Source of the DNA: Deltaproteobacteria bacterium
GTDB lineage: Bacteria > Desulfobacterota > Desulfuromonadia > Geobacterales > Pseudopelobacteraceae
Reading direction: 5' to 3'
Length of the DNA: 64,000 nucleotides
Assembly: GCA_016182975.1 (NCBI GenBank)
Contig: JACPFJ010000023.1
Span: 62,001 to 126,000 of the forward strand
Both the position numbers and the translations under genes were made by a program. Numbering within the stretch: the first letter of the stretch is position 1; the number at the start of each line of letters is the position of its first letter. The notes beneath the pieces were generated by a model. The model did not search any database, had not been told where the DNA came from, and was given only the letters and a program-made list of their open reading frames with translations. Below are positions 1 through 8,632 of this stretch, piece after piece.

Positions 1-1
1 G

Positions 2-580
2 GAAATTCAACAGCTGTTGGACAACGTAGCGGTTTCGGCTCCCAAGGTGGTGGAGGAGTTGATCCCCAACCTGCTCAACCTGGGCACCGTGCTGCGGGTG
101 GTAAAGAACCTCCTCAAGGAGGGGGTCTCCATCCGCGACATGCGCACCATCCTGGAGGCCCTGGCAGATTATGCCTCGCTCACCAAGGATCCGGACGTGC
201 TAACCGAGTTTGTCCGCCAGGGACTGGGGCGCTTCATCGTCGACCAGTACAAGCTGGAGGACGATAAACTCTGTCTGATCACCCTCGATCGCGAGGTGGA
301 GGACATCGTCGCCGACGCGATTCAGCCCTCGGATCAGGGGAGTTTTCTGGCCATCGAGCCGAATACGGCCCAGCAGATCATCACCGCCATCCGTTCCATG
401 TCCGAACGCTGCGGCACGAGCGGAGCCCAGCCGGTGCTCCTGGCATCCCCATCCATCCGTCGGCACGTCAGAAAGCTGATCGAGCGCTTCATGCCGCATC
501 TGGCGGTCCTGTCACACAACGAAATTCCGCAGAATGTAAAAATCCAGTCACTTGGGGTGGTGAGCATCAATGCTGGTTAA
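2..580 (+). CDS. flhA: Flagellar export apparatus protein FlhA, C-terminal part
   Basis: This is the last 192 codons of FlhA; the 5' part lies outside the window and the frame is open from base 2. FlhA is the inner-membrane export-gate protein of the flagellar type III secretion system. The visible part belongs to the cytoplasmic domain that docks chaperone-substrate complexes. Typical C-terminal FlhA features are the segment LKEGVSIRDMRTILEALADY and a closing stretch around HNEIP. The stop codon lies 11 bases inside flhF, which indicates a tight operon. The identification is secure from sequence pattern and context. Confidence 0.93.
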   Translation, partial: EIQQLLDNVAVSAPKVVEELIPNLLNLGTVLRVVKNLLKEGVSIRDMRTILEALADYASLTKDPDVLTEFVRQGLGRFIVDQYKLEDDKLCLITLDREVEDIVADAIQPSDQGSFLAIEPNTAQQIITAIRSMSERCGTSGAQPVLLASPSIRRHVRKLIERFMPHLAVLSHNEIPQNVKIQSLGVVSINAG

Positions 581-1901
581 GACCTTTCAGGCAGCAAGCA
601 TGGCGGAGGCCCTGCGCATGGTCAAGGCCGAACTCGGCCCCGACGCCATGATCCTCTCGACCAAGAAGGACAAGGCCGGGGGGATATTCGGCTTCTTCAG
701 CAAACAGGTTTACCGGGTAACGGCGGCCCTTGACCCCGCCCGTAAGCCGGCCCCTCCGGCGCCCCCGGCCCCTTACCGTGAGAGCCCGATGCGGGAGCGC
801 ACCGCCAAGGAGGAGTTGGAGAACTCCATGCTGGCCCCCCTGGCGCGTGAACTCAAGGAATTGCGCGACAAGGTCGAGGCGCTTTCCCGGCGTGAGGAGG
901 GGTCGCGCAAGGAGGAGAATCCTGATGATGGGACGAGGCCGGCCGGACAGCAGGAGAGCGGCTTCAACCTGAAAAACATTCCCCGCAGCGACCTGGAGGA
1001 GATCAAGAAGCTCCTGCTCAATACACTGGCCAAGAGCCAGGAGGGGGGCGTCAGGACCGTGCAATGGCCGAATGCGTTGGACGAGCCGGTCTCGGGGGGG
1101 CAGTCCGGTGAGGAGATCCTCCCGGAAGACTCACCCCTGGCCCGGGAACTGGTAAAGAGCGGTGTCTCCACCGAGCTGATCAGAAAAATCCTGGACACCC
1201 TCAATACCTTGCCGGTGGAGGGGGGCAACCAGACCCTCAGGAACCGCCTCGGCGAGACTCTGGGCCGCTTGATCAGGTTCGCCGGCACGCTCAAGTTGCG
1301 GAAGAATTCGCCGCGCATCATCGCACTGGTGGGACCGACCGGCGTCGGCAAGACCACCACCACCGCCAAGCTGGCCGCCATGTATGCCCTGAACCGCGGC
1401 AACAAGGTGGCCTTGATCACCATGGACATCTTCCGGGTGGGTGCGGTGGAGCAGCTCAAGACCTATTCCCGCATAATGGGCATACCCCTGGAGGTGGCAT
1501 CCACCCCCAAGGAGTTGGAGAAGGCGGTGGAAAAACATTCCGCCTGCGACCTGATCTTCATCGACACGGCCGGCCGCAGCCACAAGGACAAGGAAAAACT
1601 GGACGAGATGAAGAACTTCCTCGATAACAGGATACCGATCGAGGTCTATCTCTGTCTCTCCGCTACCACCAAGGACCGCGAACTGGAAGAGATCCTTTCC
1701 CGGTTCAGCATCTTCCAGGTAAGCAAGGTGGTCTTCACCAAGATCGACGAGAGTGAGAGCTTCGGCAACATGGTCAACCTATTGATGAGAGACAATCTGC
1801 AGATCGCCTATTTCACGACAGGGCAGCGGGTACCAGAGGATATCGAAGTGGCAACCTCCTCCAAACTGGCTGACATGATTCTCAGGGAGGAGGCCGAATG
1901 A
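570..1901 (+). CDS. flhF: Flagellar biosynthesis SRP-type GTPase FlhF
   Basis: FlhF is an SRP-family GTPase that helps set the position and number of flagella. The 443-residue protein has the usual three parts: a basic N-terminal domain (1-60), a Pro/charged linker (about 65-140) and an NG GTPase domain. Visible GTPase motifs are GPTGVGKT (255-262), DTAGR (332-336) and TKID (390-393). It overlaps flhA by 11 bases and its stop overlaps the flhG start as ATGA, so the two are probably translationally coupled. FlhG is the known partner that stimulates FlhF GTPase activity. Confidence 0.96.
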   Translation: MLVKTFQAASMAEALRMVKAELGPDAMILSTKKDKAGGIFGFFSKQVYRVTAALDPARKPAPPAPPAPYRESPMRERTAKEELENSMLAPLARELKELRDKVEALSRREEGSRKEENPDDGTRPAGQQESGFNLKNIPRSDLEEIKKLLLNTLAKSQEGGVRTVQWPNALDEPVSGGQSGEEILPEDSPLARELVKSGVSTELIRKILDTLNTLPVEGGNQTLRNRLGETLGRLIRFAGTLKLRKNSPRIIALVGPTGVGKTTTTAKLAAMYALNRGNKVALITMDIFRVGAVEQLKTYSRIMGIPLEVASTPKELEKAVEKHSACDLIFIDTAGRSHKDKEKLDEMKNFLDNRIPIEVYLCLSATTKDRELEEILSRFSIFQVSKVVFTKIDESESFGNMVNLLMRDNLQIAYFTTGQRVPEDIEVATSSKLADMILREEAE

Positions 1902-2824
1902 GTGCTATTACCGGAACGGGTGACCAGGCCGACACCCTGCGTCAGATGGCTCGAAAAGCCCGCAAGGACCAGCAGCCTGACGTGTCGCAGACGGGCGCCA
2001 TCACCGACCGGCAGGGGATACGGGTCATCTCGGTGACCAGCGGCAAGGGGGGCGTGGGTAAGAGTAACGTGGTCTCCAACCTGGCCATAGCCATGTCGTC
2101 GCAGGGGAAGAAGGTGCTGATCATCGACGCCGACCTGGGGCTGGGCAACCTGGACGTGCTGTTGGGCCTTTCCCCGGCCTACAATCTGAATCACGTGCTG
2201 AATGGAGAGAAGAGCCTCTCCGAAATCATCATCGACGGACCGGCCGGCATCAAGATCATCCCGGCCGGCTCCGGCATCCAGGAGTTCACCAGCCTGGGCC
2301 AGCATGAAAAACTGAAGCTTCTGGACGAACTGGACATGCTGGAGGAGCAGTTCGACATCATGATCGTCGATACCGAGGCCGGCATCTCCGAGAACGTGAC
2401 CTACTTCACGGTGGCGGCCCAGGAGATCATCGTGGTGGTTACCCCCGAGCCGACCTCCATCACCGATGTCTACGCCCTGATCAAGCTTTTGGCCACGCGC
2501 TACGCGGAACACCATTTCAAGGTGCTGGTCAATATGGCCAAGGACAGCGAAGATGCCCTTGAGGTGTTCCGCAAACTGGCCAATGTGGCCGGCCGCTTCC
2601 TGGACATCTCCCTGGATTACCTGGGATGCGTGGTCAAGGACGAAAAGGTGGTCGAGGCGGTCAAACGGCAGAAGGCGGTTTCCGAGCTGTTTCCCGAGTC
2701 GGAGGCGGCCACCTGCTTTACCACTCTGGCCAAACGGGTCATTGAGAACAGCCGTCAGACGCGTCTCAAGGGGAATATCCAGTTCTTCTTCCGGCGCTTC
2801 CTCGATAACCCCAGTGGTAATTGA
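1898..2824 (+). CDS. flhG: MinD-like flagellar number regulator FlhG (FleN)
   Basis: FlhG is a MinD/ParA-type ATPase that limits flagellar number together with FlhF. The 308-residue protein carries a deviant Walker A, SGKGGVGKS (about residues 48-56), and the switch-region sequence IIDADLGLGNLDVLLGL, which closely matches MinD and FleN proteins. An N-terminal segment of about 40 residues before the P-loop contains DQADTLRQMARK, similar to the DQAxxLRxL helix of FlhG that contacts FlhF. The start is fixed by the ATGA overlap with flhF, and fliA begins 3 bases downstream. Confidence 0.95.
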   Translation: MSAITGTGDQADTLRQMARKARKDQQPDVSQTGAITDRQGIRVISVTSGKGGVGKSNVVSNLAIAMSSQGKKVLIIDADLGLGNLDVLLGLSPAYNLNHVLNGEKSLSEIIIDGPAGIKIIPAGSGIQEFTSLGQHEKLKLLDELDMLEEQFDIMIVDTEAGISENVTYFTVAAQEIIVVVTPEPTSITDVYALIKLLATRYAEHHFKVLVNMAKDSEDALEVFRKLANVAGRFLDISLDYLGCVVKDEKVVEAVKRQKAVSELFPESEAATCFTTLAKRVIENSRQTRLKGNIQFFFRRFLDNPSGN

Positions 2825-2827
2825 GCC

Positions 2828-3577
2828 GTGTGTGCCCTGAAGGCAAAGCGTCAATTCATCGGCAATAGCCCGCCAAGCCGCGACGAGTTGATCATCGAGC
2901 ATCTGCCGCTGGTCAAGTATCTGGTCGGGAGAATAGCCCCCCAGCTCCCGCCGCACGTGGACCCGCAGGACCTGATGAGTGCCGCGATGATTGGCCTGAT
3001 AAATGCAGCAGACCGTTATGACCCTGCCAGGGGCGTGCTCTTTAAGACCTTTGCCGAGCAGCACGTGCGCGGCACGATTATCGATGAGTTGCGTTCCCGC
3101 GACGTTCTCAGCCGCTCAATGCGCGAGAAATACAAACGCCTGGAACGGGAGGTTGCCAGTCTGGAGCATCGTCTGGGACGCAATCCAACCGGCGAAGAGG
3201 TCGCGGATGCCCTCAACATCGGGCTGGACGACTACTACGAGATGCTCGATGACGTCCACGTTTTCACCTTTATCAGCATCGACGACAGCTGGGAGGACAA
3301 TGAAGGCAACCCGCTCTGTCTGGCGGACGTGTTGTGCGAGAGCGAGGACAAGAGCCCGCAGCAGCAGGTGATGATGAAGCAACTGGCCGAGGCGTTGGGG
3401 GTGGCCATCGAGACCCTGCCCGAAAAGGAGCGTCTGGCGGTAACGCTCTACTACAGCGAAGACCTCAACCTCAAGGAGATCGGCGAGGCGCTTGGGCTTA
3501 CCGAATCCCGTATCTCGCAACTGCTCAGCCAGGCCATGGTCAGACTGCGGGGCAAGCTGAAGCTGCACAAGGCATAA
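2828..3577 (+). CDS. fliA: RNA polymerase sigma-28 factor for flagellar genes (FliA)
   Basis: This is a 249-residue group 3 sigma factor of the FliA/WhiG type. Region 2 is recognisable around HLPLVKYLVGRIA and DLMSAAMIGLINAADRYDP. Region 3 follows at about 95-130, and region 4 near the C-terminus has LKEIGEALGLTESRISQLLSQA, the usual -35 recognition helix-turn-helix. Translation probably starts at GTG 2828 directly behind flhG; no strong ribosome binding site is visible, which fits coupling. FliA normally drives late flagellar genes and is held by FlgM, but no flgM was found in this operon. Confidence 0.95.
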   Translation: MCALKAKRQFIGNSPPSRDELIIEHLPLVKYLVGRIAPQLPPHVDPQDLMSAAMIGLINAADRYDPARGVLFKTFAEQHVRGTIIDELRSRDVLSRSMREKYKRLEREVASLEHRLGRNPTGEEVADALNIGLDDYYEMLDDVHVFTFISIDDSWEDNEGNPLCLADVLCESEDKSPQQQVMMKQLAEALGVAIETLPEKERLAVTLYYSEDLNLKEIGEALGLTESRISQLLSQAMVRLRGKLKLHKA

Positions 3578-3589
3578 AGGAGACAACCT

Positions 3590-4324
3590 ATGAACAGCGG
3601 CATGTATTCGGCACTGTCGGGCAACATCGCGGCAATGAAGCGCCTGGATATCATCAGCAACAACCTGGCCAACGCCAATACCCCCGGCTTCAAGAAGGAC
3701 AAGATGCTTTTCGAGAGCATGCTGGCCGGGAGCGCAAACCCGCCTGCGGTTCCCCCGGGCGGCACAGCCGATCCCATCCTGCATAAGGACAATGTCTTTA
3801 TCGATTACGAGCGGGGTCCGGTGGCCCAGACCGGCAATACCTTTGACCTGGCCATCGACGGGGACGGTTTCTTCACGGTCAGCACCCCCGACGGGCCGGC
3901 CTACACCCGCCAGGGGAACTTTCGCCTGGCCGCCGATGGGACCCTGGTGACGGTGGACGGTTTCCCGGTCATGGGGCAGGGGGGCGCGATCCGCATCCAG
4001 GGAAGCAGGGTCGAGATCGATGCCAGGGGGGAGGTGAGCGTTGACGGCAATCCGGCCGGCGCCATCAGCGTAGTGGACTTTCCCAAGCCCTACAGCCTGA
4101 CCAAGAGTGCCGGGACGCTGTTGCTCCCGGCAAATCCGCAGGCAACTCCGCAGCCAGCCAAAGCCGAAATCCGCCAGGGGCATCTGGAGGGTTCCAACGT
4201 CGACAGCATCACCGAGATGGTGCAAATGATAGAGACCAACCGTTACTTCGAGGCCTGCCAACGGACAATCAGGAGCTTCGATGAGATGGCCGCCAAGGCG
4301 GTCAATGACCTGGGACGGCTGTAA
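3590..4324 (+). CDS. flgF: Flagellar proximal rod protein FlgF
   Basis: This is a 244-residue flagellar rod protein. The N-terminal rod signature reads DIISNNLANANTPGFKK, and the C-terminal signature around ITEMVQMIETNRYFEACQ has the heptad pattern of axial proteins. The order (before flgG and after fliA) and the length agree with FlgF rather than the longer hook protein FlgE. A good ribosome binding site (AAAGGAG) precedes the ATG. The protein is exported by the type III apparatus and assembles into the rod across the periplasm. Confidence 0.92.
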   Translation: MNSGMYSALSGNIAAMKRLDIISNNLANANTPGFKKDKMLFESMLAGSANPPAVPPGGTADPILHKDNVFIDYERGPVAQTGNTFDLAIDGDGFFTVSTPDGPAYTRQGNFRLAADGTLVTVDGFPVMGQGGAIRIQGSRVEIDARGEVSVDGNPAGAISVVDFPKPYSLTKSAGTLLLPANPQATPQPAKAEIRQGHLEGSNVDSITEMVQMIETNRYFEACQRTIRSFDEMAAKAVNDLGRL

Positions 4325-4353
4325 ACAAATCATATCCGAAAAGGAGCTGAAAG

Positions 4354-5142
4354 ATGATACGCGCGTTATGGACGGCGGCATCGGGGATGCAGTCGCAACA
4401 GAAGAACATCGACGTGGTGGCCAACAACCTGGCCAACGTCAACACGGCCGGCTTCAAGAAGAGCCGGGCCGATTTCCAGGACCTGATGTACCAGAACCTG
4501 AAGACTACCGGGGCCCCCTCCACCAATGCCACCCAGATACCGACAGGCATCCAGATCGGTCTCGGGTCGCGACTGGCGGCGGTAACCAAGATATTCACCG
4601 CCGGCGACTTTTCCCAGACCGGCAACGAACTGGACATGGCCATCGAGGGGGACGGATTCTTCCAGATCCAGCTTCCCGACGGCTCCACCGCTTACAGCCG
4701 CTCGGGGACCTTCAAAAAGGACAGTCAGGGGCGGATGGTGACCTCCGACGGTTATCCGCTGCTGCCCGAGGTGGTCCTGCCGAGCAATGCCACCAAGGTC
4801 AATGTCGGAAACGACGGCACGGTATCGGTAATGCAGGCCGGCCAGACCACGCCGACCAGCGTGGGGAACATCCAGTTGGCGTCGTTCCCCAACCCGTCGG
4901 GCCTTTCGGCCCAGGGTAAAAACCTCTTCATTCCGACCGACGCCTCCGGGGCGGCCACGACCGGCACCCCCGGTCAGACCGGCTTGGGCAGCATAGCCCA
5001 GGGTTTCCTGGAGATGAGCAACGTCAGCGTGATGGAGGAGATGGTCAGCATGATCACGGGGCAACGGGCCTACGAGATCAACTCCAAGGCGTTGCAGGCA
5101 TCGGACGAGATGCTGCAGCAGGCGAACAACCTGAAAAGGTAA
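4354..5142 (+). CDS. flgG: Flagellar distal rod protein FlgG
   Basis: FlgG forms the distal rod. The 262-residue length is typical, and the N-terminus [12 protein letters not shown] followed by [21 protein letters not shown] is a textbook FlgG start. The C-terminal axial motif is [35 protein letters not shown] supplies a strong ribosome binding site. It follows flgF and leads directly into flgA, whose ATG is the next base after the flgG stop. Confidence 0.97.
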   Translation: MIRALWTAASGMQSQQKNIDVVANNLANVNTAGFKKSRADFQDLMYQNLKTTGAPSTNATQIPTGIQIGLGSRLAAVTKIFTAGDFSQTGNELDMAIEGDGFFQIQLPDGSTAYSRSGTFKKDSQGRMVTSDGYPLLPEVVLPSNATKVNVGNDGTVSVMQAGQTTPTSVGNIQLASFPNPSGLSAQGKNLFIPTDASGAATTGTPGQTGLGSIAQGFLEMSNVSVMEEMVSMITGQRAYEINSKALQASDEMLQQANNLKR

Positions 5143-5862
5143 ATGATGTTACGCATTGTATTCATAGCATGTCTGTGCACATTCTTTTCAGCGGCGTTCT
5201 GTCAGGCGGCCCAGACGCCGGCGCAGTTCAACCGTGACGCGGAGGTCCGCGCGGCGGTGACGGCCTACGTCCAGCAGAAAACTGCCGGCCTGGGCTGGGA
5301 AATCCGCCTCAGGCGGATCTCCGTCAACGGCACTCCCCGGCTGCCGGAAGGGGAGCTGCAGTACGAGGTGCTGGCCCCCCGGCAGTGGGAAGGGTGGGGA
5401 GCGGCCAGCCTGGCGGTCGTGGCGCGGCAGAACGAGCGGGTGGTGGGCAACATCCCGGTGCAGGTGGATGTCGAAGCACTGGCCGACATGGTAGTGACGC
5501 TTCGCCAACTCGATCACGGTACGACCATCACCGCCGCTGATATTGCCGTTCAGAGGCGTGACGTTGCCGCGGTGGCGGGCAAGTTTACCCTGAATCCGGG
5601 CGATCTCACCGGCAAGCGGGCGCGGTCGACGATCAAGGCCAATGCGGCGGTCAGGCTGGACCAGGTGGAAAAGGTCCCGCTCATCAAATCCGGCCAGATG
5701 GTCACAATAGTGGCCGAGAACGAGGTCTTGAAGATAACTGTTGCTGGAAGGGCGAGGAGCGCCGGTGCCGTGGGGGACGTCATCATGGTGCAGAACCTCA
5801 ATTCCCAGAAGGAAATCCCGGCCCGCGTCGTCAACGCAACCACGGTGCAGGTCAGTTTTTAG
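5143..5862 (+). CDS. flgA: Flagellar P-ring assembly chaperone FlgA
   Basis: FlgA is a periplasmic chaperone needed to assemble the FlgI P-ring. The 239-residue protein starts with a hydrophobic signal peptide that probably ends near residue 22 (FCQA). The C-terminal half carries the SAF/FlgA fold, recognised by the run VVTLRQLDHGTTITAADI and the final part KIPARVV-like strand before VQVSF. The gene begins on the base after the flgG stop (ATGATG, either ATG possible). It lies upstream of flgH and flgI, whose products form the outer rings. Confidence 0.9.
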   Translation: MMLRIVFIACLCTFFSAAFCQAAQTPAQFNRDAEVRAAVTAYVQQKTAGLGWEIRLRRISVNGTPRLPEGELQYEVLAPRQWEGWGAASLAVVARQNERVVGNIPVQVDVEALADMVVTLRQLDHGTTITAADIAVQRRDVAAVAGKFTLNPGDLTGKRARSTIKANAAVRLDQVEKVPLIKSGQMVTIVAENEVLKITVAGRARSAGAVGDVIMVQNLNSQKEIPARVVNATTVQVSF

Positions 5863-5888
5863 GGATGCACAGGGACTAAGGATTATCT

Positions 5889-6563
5889 ATGAAACGCGCC
5901 ATATACATACTTTCCCTGCTGTTCATGGCGGGCTGTGCGGTGCAGAAGACGGAAGTGAAGACCGCCGGTCTCGACGAACAGTTGCAGCGGCCCCCGGCGG
6001 ATTACTCCAGCGGTTCCATCTGGCAGGCATCATCGGCGGGTGTCACCGAGGACTTCAAGGCGCGCCGCAAGGGCGACATCATCACCATCGTCATCTCCGA
6101 GACCGCCAGCGCCTCCAAGGAGGCCAAGACCGACACGTCGCGCGGGTCGAGCGTCAACGCCGGCATCCCCAATTTCATGGGGCTGGAGAAGGTAGGACTG
6201 TTCAAGAACAACATCGGTGACCTCTCCAAGCTGATCAATGCCAATGTCGACTCCAAGTTCCAGGGTTCCGGCTCCACCTCGCGCCAGGAGAACCTCAGGG
6301 CAACTATAACCGCCCGTGTGATCGAGGTGCTTCCCAACGGCAACCTGATGATCGAGGGACGCCGCAACATCAAGGTAAACAACGAGGACCAGGAAATCGT
6401 TCTCGAAGGGACCGTACGGCCGCGTGACGTCGGCACCGACAATACCGTGAACTCCATCTTTGTGGCCGATGCCAGGATCTCCTACTCCGGCAGGGGGATC
6501 ATCTCCGACCGCCAGAGTCCGGGCTGGCTGATGAACATCGTCGATAAGGTCTGGCCGTTTTGA
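5889..6563 (+). CDS. flgH: Flagellar L-ring lipoprotein FlgH
   Basis: FlgH forms the outer-membrane L-ring. The 224-residue protein begins with a lipoprotein signal peptide and the lipobox MAGC, with the lipidated cysteine at residue 16. The body contains the FlgH pattern GDIITIVISETASASKEA and the typical C-terminal section SIFVADARISYSGRGII. It sits between flgA and flgI as in most flg operons. Its length and motifs leave little doubt. Confidence 0.96.
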   Translation: MKRAIYILSLLFMAGCAVQKTEVKTAGLDEQLQRPPADYSSGSIWQASSAGVTEDFKARRKGDIITIVISETASASKEAKTDTSRGSSVNAGIPNFMGLEKVGLFKNNIGDLSKLINANVDSKFQGSGSTSRQENLRATITARVIEVLPNGNLMIEGRRNIKVNNEDQEIVLEGTVRPRDVGTDNTVNSIFVADARISYSGRGIISDRQSPGWLMNIVDKVWPF

Positions 6564-6595
6564 AAAACGGTTTTCCCGGCATAAAAGGCATATCC

Positions 6596-7687
6596 ATGAA
6601 AAGAATCCTTGCATTGTGCATCCTGCTACTGCTGGCATCCAACGCCCATGCCGTCCGGATCAAGGACATCGCCTCCTTTGAAGGGGTGCGGGACAACCAG
6701 TTGGTGGGCTACGGCCTGGTGGTGGGATTGAATGGCAGCGGCGACAGCGACCAGACCCGTTTTCCGGTGCAGTCGGTGGTCAACATGCTGGAGCGGATGG
6801 GGATCAGCGTCAACCGTAGTGACATAACGGTCAAGAACGTGGCGGCCGTAATGGTTACCGCCACGCTCCCTCCGTTCGCCAAACAGGGCAATCGTCTGGA
6901 TGTGACGGTCTCGTCCCTGGGCGATTCGAAAAGCATCGCCGGCGGGACGTTGATCATGACGCCCCTCAGAGGCGCCGACAACCAGGTCTACGCCGTTGCC
7001 CAGGGATCGGTGCTGACCAACTCGTTCGCCTTTGGCGGCCAGGCGGCCAGTGCCCAGAAGAATCACCCCACCGCCGGCCGTGTACCCAACGGAGGGCTGG
7101 TGGAGCGGGAGCTGCCCAACGTGCTGGCGGGCAAGTCGAGCCTGCGGCTCAACCTCGGCCAGGCCGATTTCACCACCGCCGCCCGCATAACCGCCGTCAT
7201 CAACGACAAGTTCAGGTCCCCGGTGGCTGCAACGATAGACCCCGGGACGGTCTTGCTTCGTATCCCCGAGGGGTACGCCGATCGCACCGTAGAATTCGTG
7301 GCCGCACTGGAAACCCTGGAGGTGAAGCCGGATATTCAGGCCAGGGTAGTGCTGAACGAGCGCACCGGGACCATCGTGATGGGCGACAACGTACGAATCT
7401 CTACCGTGGCGGTCTCCCACGGCAATCTCTCGCTGGTGATCAAGGAGACGCCCCAGGTCTCCCAACCGGCCCCGCTCAGCAGGACCGGCGAAACCGTGGT
7501 CGTTCCCAGGACCGAGATGAAGGTCGAGGAGGAATCGCGCCGGCTGACGGTGATGCCCGAAGGGGCCAGCATAGGTGACGTGGTCCGGGCGCTCAACCTG
7601 CTGGGGGTGACCCCCCGCGACCTGATCGGGATACTGCAGGCCATCAAGGCCTCCGGCGCGTTGCAGGCCGAGCTCGCGATCATTTAA
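6596..7687 (+). CDS. flgI: Flagellar P-ring protein FlgI
   Basis: FlgI forms the periplasmic P-ring around the rod. With the ATG at 6596 the product has 363 residues and begins with a clean signal peptide ending ASNAHA (cut after residue 19). The longer frame from TTG 6560 would bury this signal behind 12 extra residues, so it was rejected. Family motifs include RIKDIASFEGVRDNQLVGYG near the mature N-terminus and TVVVPRTEMKVEEE-like residues near the C-terminus. It directly follows flgH and its chaperone flgA is two genes upstream. Confidence 0.96.
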   Translation: MKRILALCILLLLASNAHAVRIKDIASFEGVRDNQLVGYGLVVGLNGSGDSDQTRFPVQSVVNMLERMGISVNRSDITVKNVAAVMVTATLPPFAKQGNRLDVTVSSLGDSKSIAGGTLIMTPLRGADNQVYAVAQGSVLTNSFAFGGQAASAQKNHPTAGRVPNGGLVERELPNVLAGKSSLRLNLGQADFTTAARITAVINDKFRSPVAATIDPGTVLLRIPEGYADRTVEFVAALETLEVKPDIQARVVLNERTGTIVMGDNVRISTVAVSHGNLSLVIKETPQVSQPAPLSRTGETVVVPRTEMKVEEESRRLTVMPEGASIGDVVRALNLLGVTPRDLIGILQAIKASGALQAELAII

Positions 7688-7741
7688 ATCCAGCTGCCGG
7701 CTCAAGAAGCGCGGCATTACGGCGATAAGAAGGATAGGCCC

Positions 7742-8143
7742 ATGGACATCGGTATCCCCCAGAACATGCCCTCTTCGGGAGACGGTGCAGCCGAGAAGGC
7801 GCGCCAGTTGCAACGCCAGGGAGGCGCGGCTGGGCTCGGCGAGAAGCAGCGACTTCAGGCCAGGAAGGTCTCCCAGGACTTCGAAGGGCTCTTTGTCGGC
7901 ATGATGATGAAATCCATGCGTTCCACGGTGCCGCAGGACAAGATGACCGGCGGCGGACACGGCGAGGAGGTCTACCGCTCGCTGCTGGACCAGGAGTACT
8001 CCACGGCAGCCGTGAAACGGGGCGGGTTGGGGCTGGCACAGCAGATAGAAAAGGAGATCGTCCGCCAGGAGACGCGTAACAGCGGCAGGCAGACCGGCCG
8101 GTGGGAACACCCTGCCAAGCCGGTTGAGGAGATGGATGAATGA
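7742..8143 (+). CDS. flgJ: FlgJ-type rod-binding (rod cap) protein
   Basis: This 133-residue protein corresponds only to the N-terminal rod-binding domain of FlgJ, which caps the growing rod. The core reads SQDFEGLFVGMMMKSMRSTVP, followed by GGHGEEVYRSLLDQEYS, both typical of the domain. The C-terminal muramidase domain of enterobacterial FlgJ is absent, as is common in deltaproteobacteria, so a separate lytic enzyme would be needed to open the peptidoglycan. The stop overlaps the flgN start as ATGA. Confidence 0.9.
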   Translation: MDIGIPQNMPSSGDGAAEKARQLQRQGGAAGLGEKQRLQARKVSQDFEGLFVGMMMKSMRSTVPQDKMTGGGHGEEVYRSLLDQEYSTAAVKRGGLGLAQQIEKEIVRQETRNSGRQTGRWEHPAKPVEEMDE

Positions 8144-8631
8144 AGATAAAAATACTAACGGAAACGCTTTCTGAGCAGCAGAAGCTGCTGGAAGAGCTGC
8201 TCGCCCTCTTGGTACGGGAGACAGGCGAGCTGACGGGGTTGCACATTGATGCCATGGCCGAGATAAACGGCCTGAAAGAGGACGTTGCGGCACGCATCGA
8301 AGCGCATACCACGCAACTTCGTCAAGTGATCGGGGAGGCACTCGCAGGTGCGGGGCTCCCGCCGGGCGCTACCCTGGGGGATTTGGCCGCCCTGATGAAA
8401 AAACAGGGGGATACCGGGATTCCGCGTCTGCACGTGGAGTTGAACATGTTGGCGGAGCGGGTACGACAGGCGGCAGCGATGAATCGCGAGATCGCGGAAC
8501 GTTTTGCGGCAACGGTGAACCAGTCACTCGGTTTTTTGGCGCGGATACTCAACCAATCGAACTTATATGGCGTATCCGGCGGTTATCAGCAACGACCTGC
8601 CGGTGCCGTCATGATCAACATGGAGGCATGA
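8140..8631 (+). CDS. flgN: FlgN-like export chaperone
   Basis: This 163-residue, mostly helical protein is predicted to be FlgN, the chaperone for hook-filament junction proteins FlgK and FlgL. Sequence support is moderate: an N-terminal ETLSEQQKLLEELLALLVRE helix and a C-terminal segment ending NLYGVSGGYQ resemble FlgN proteins. Context is strong because it sits between flgJ and flgK and overlaps flgJ by four bases. Geobacter operons often have flgM near this position, but here there is no room for it. Confidence 0.8.
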   Translation: MKIKILTETLSEQQKLLEELLALLVRETGELTGLHIDAMAEINGLKEDVAARIEAHTTQLRQVIGEALAGAGLPPGATLGDLAALMKKQGDTGIPRLHVELNMLAERVRQAAAMNREIAERFAATVNQSLGFLARILNQSNLYGVSGGYQQRPAGAVMINMEA

Positions 8632-8632
8632 C

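Noticed and set aside
6626-8341. Long minus-strand frame opposite flgI, flgJ and flgN
   Set aside because: It has no recognisable domain and lies opposite three well-supported flagellar genes.
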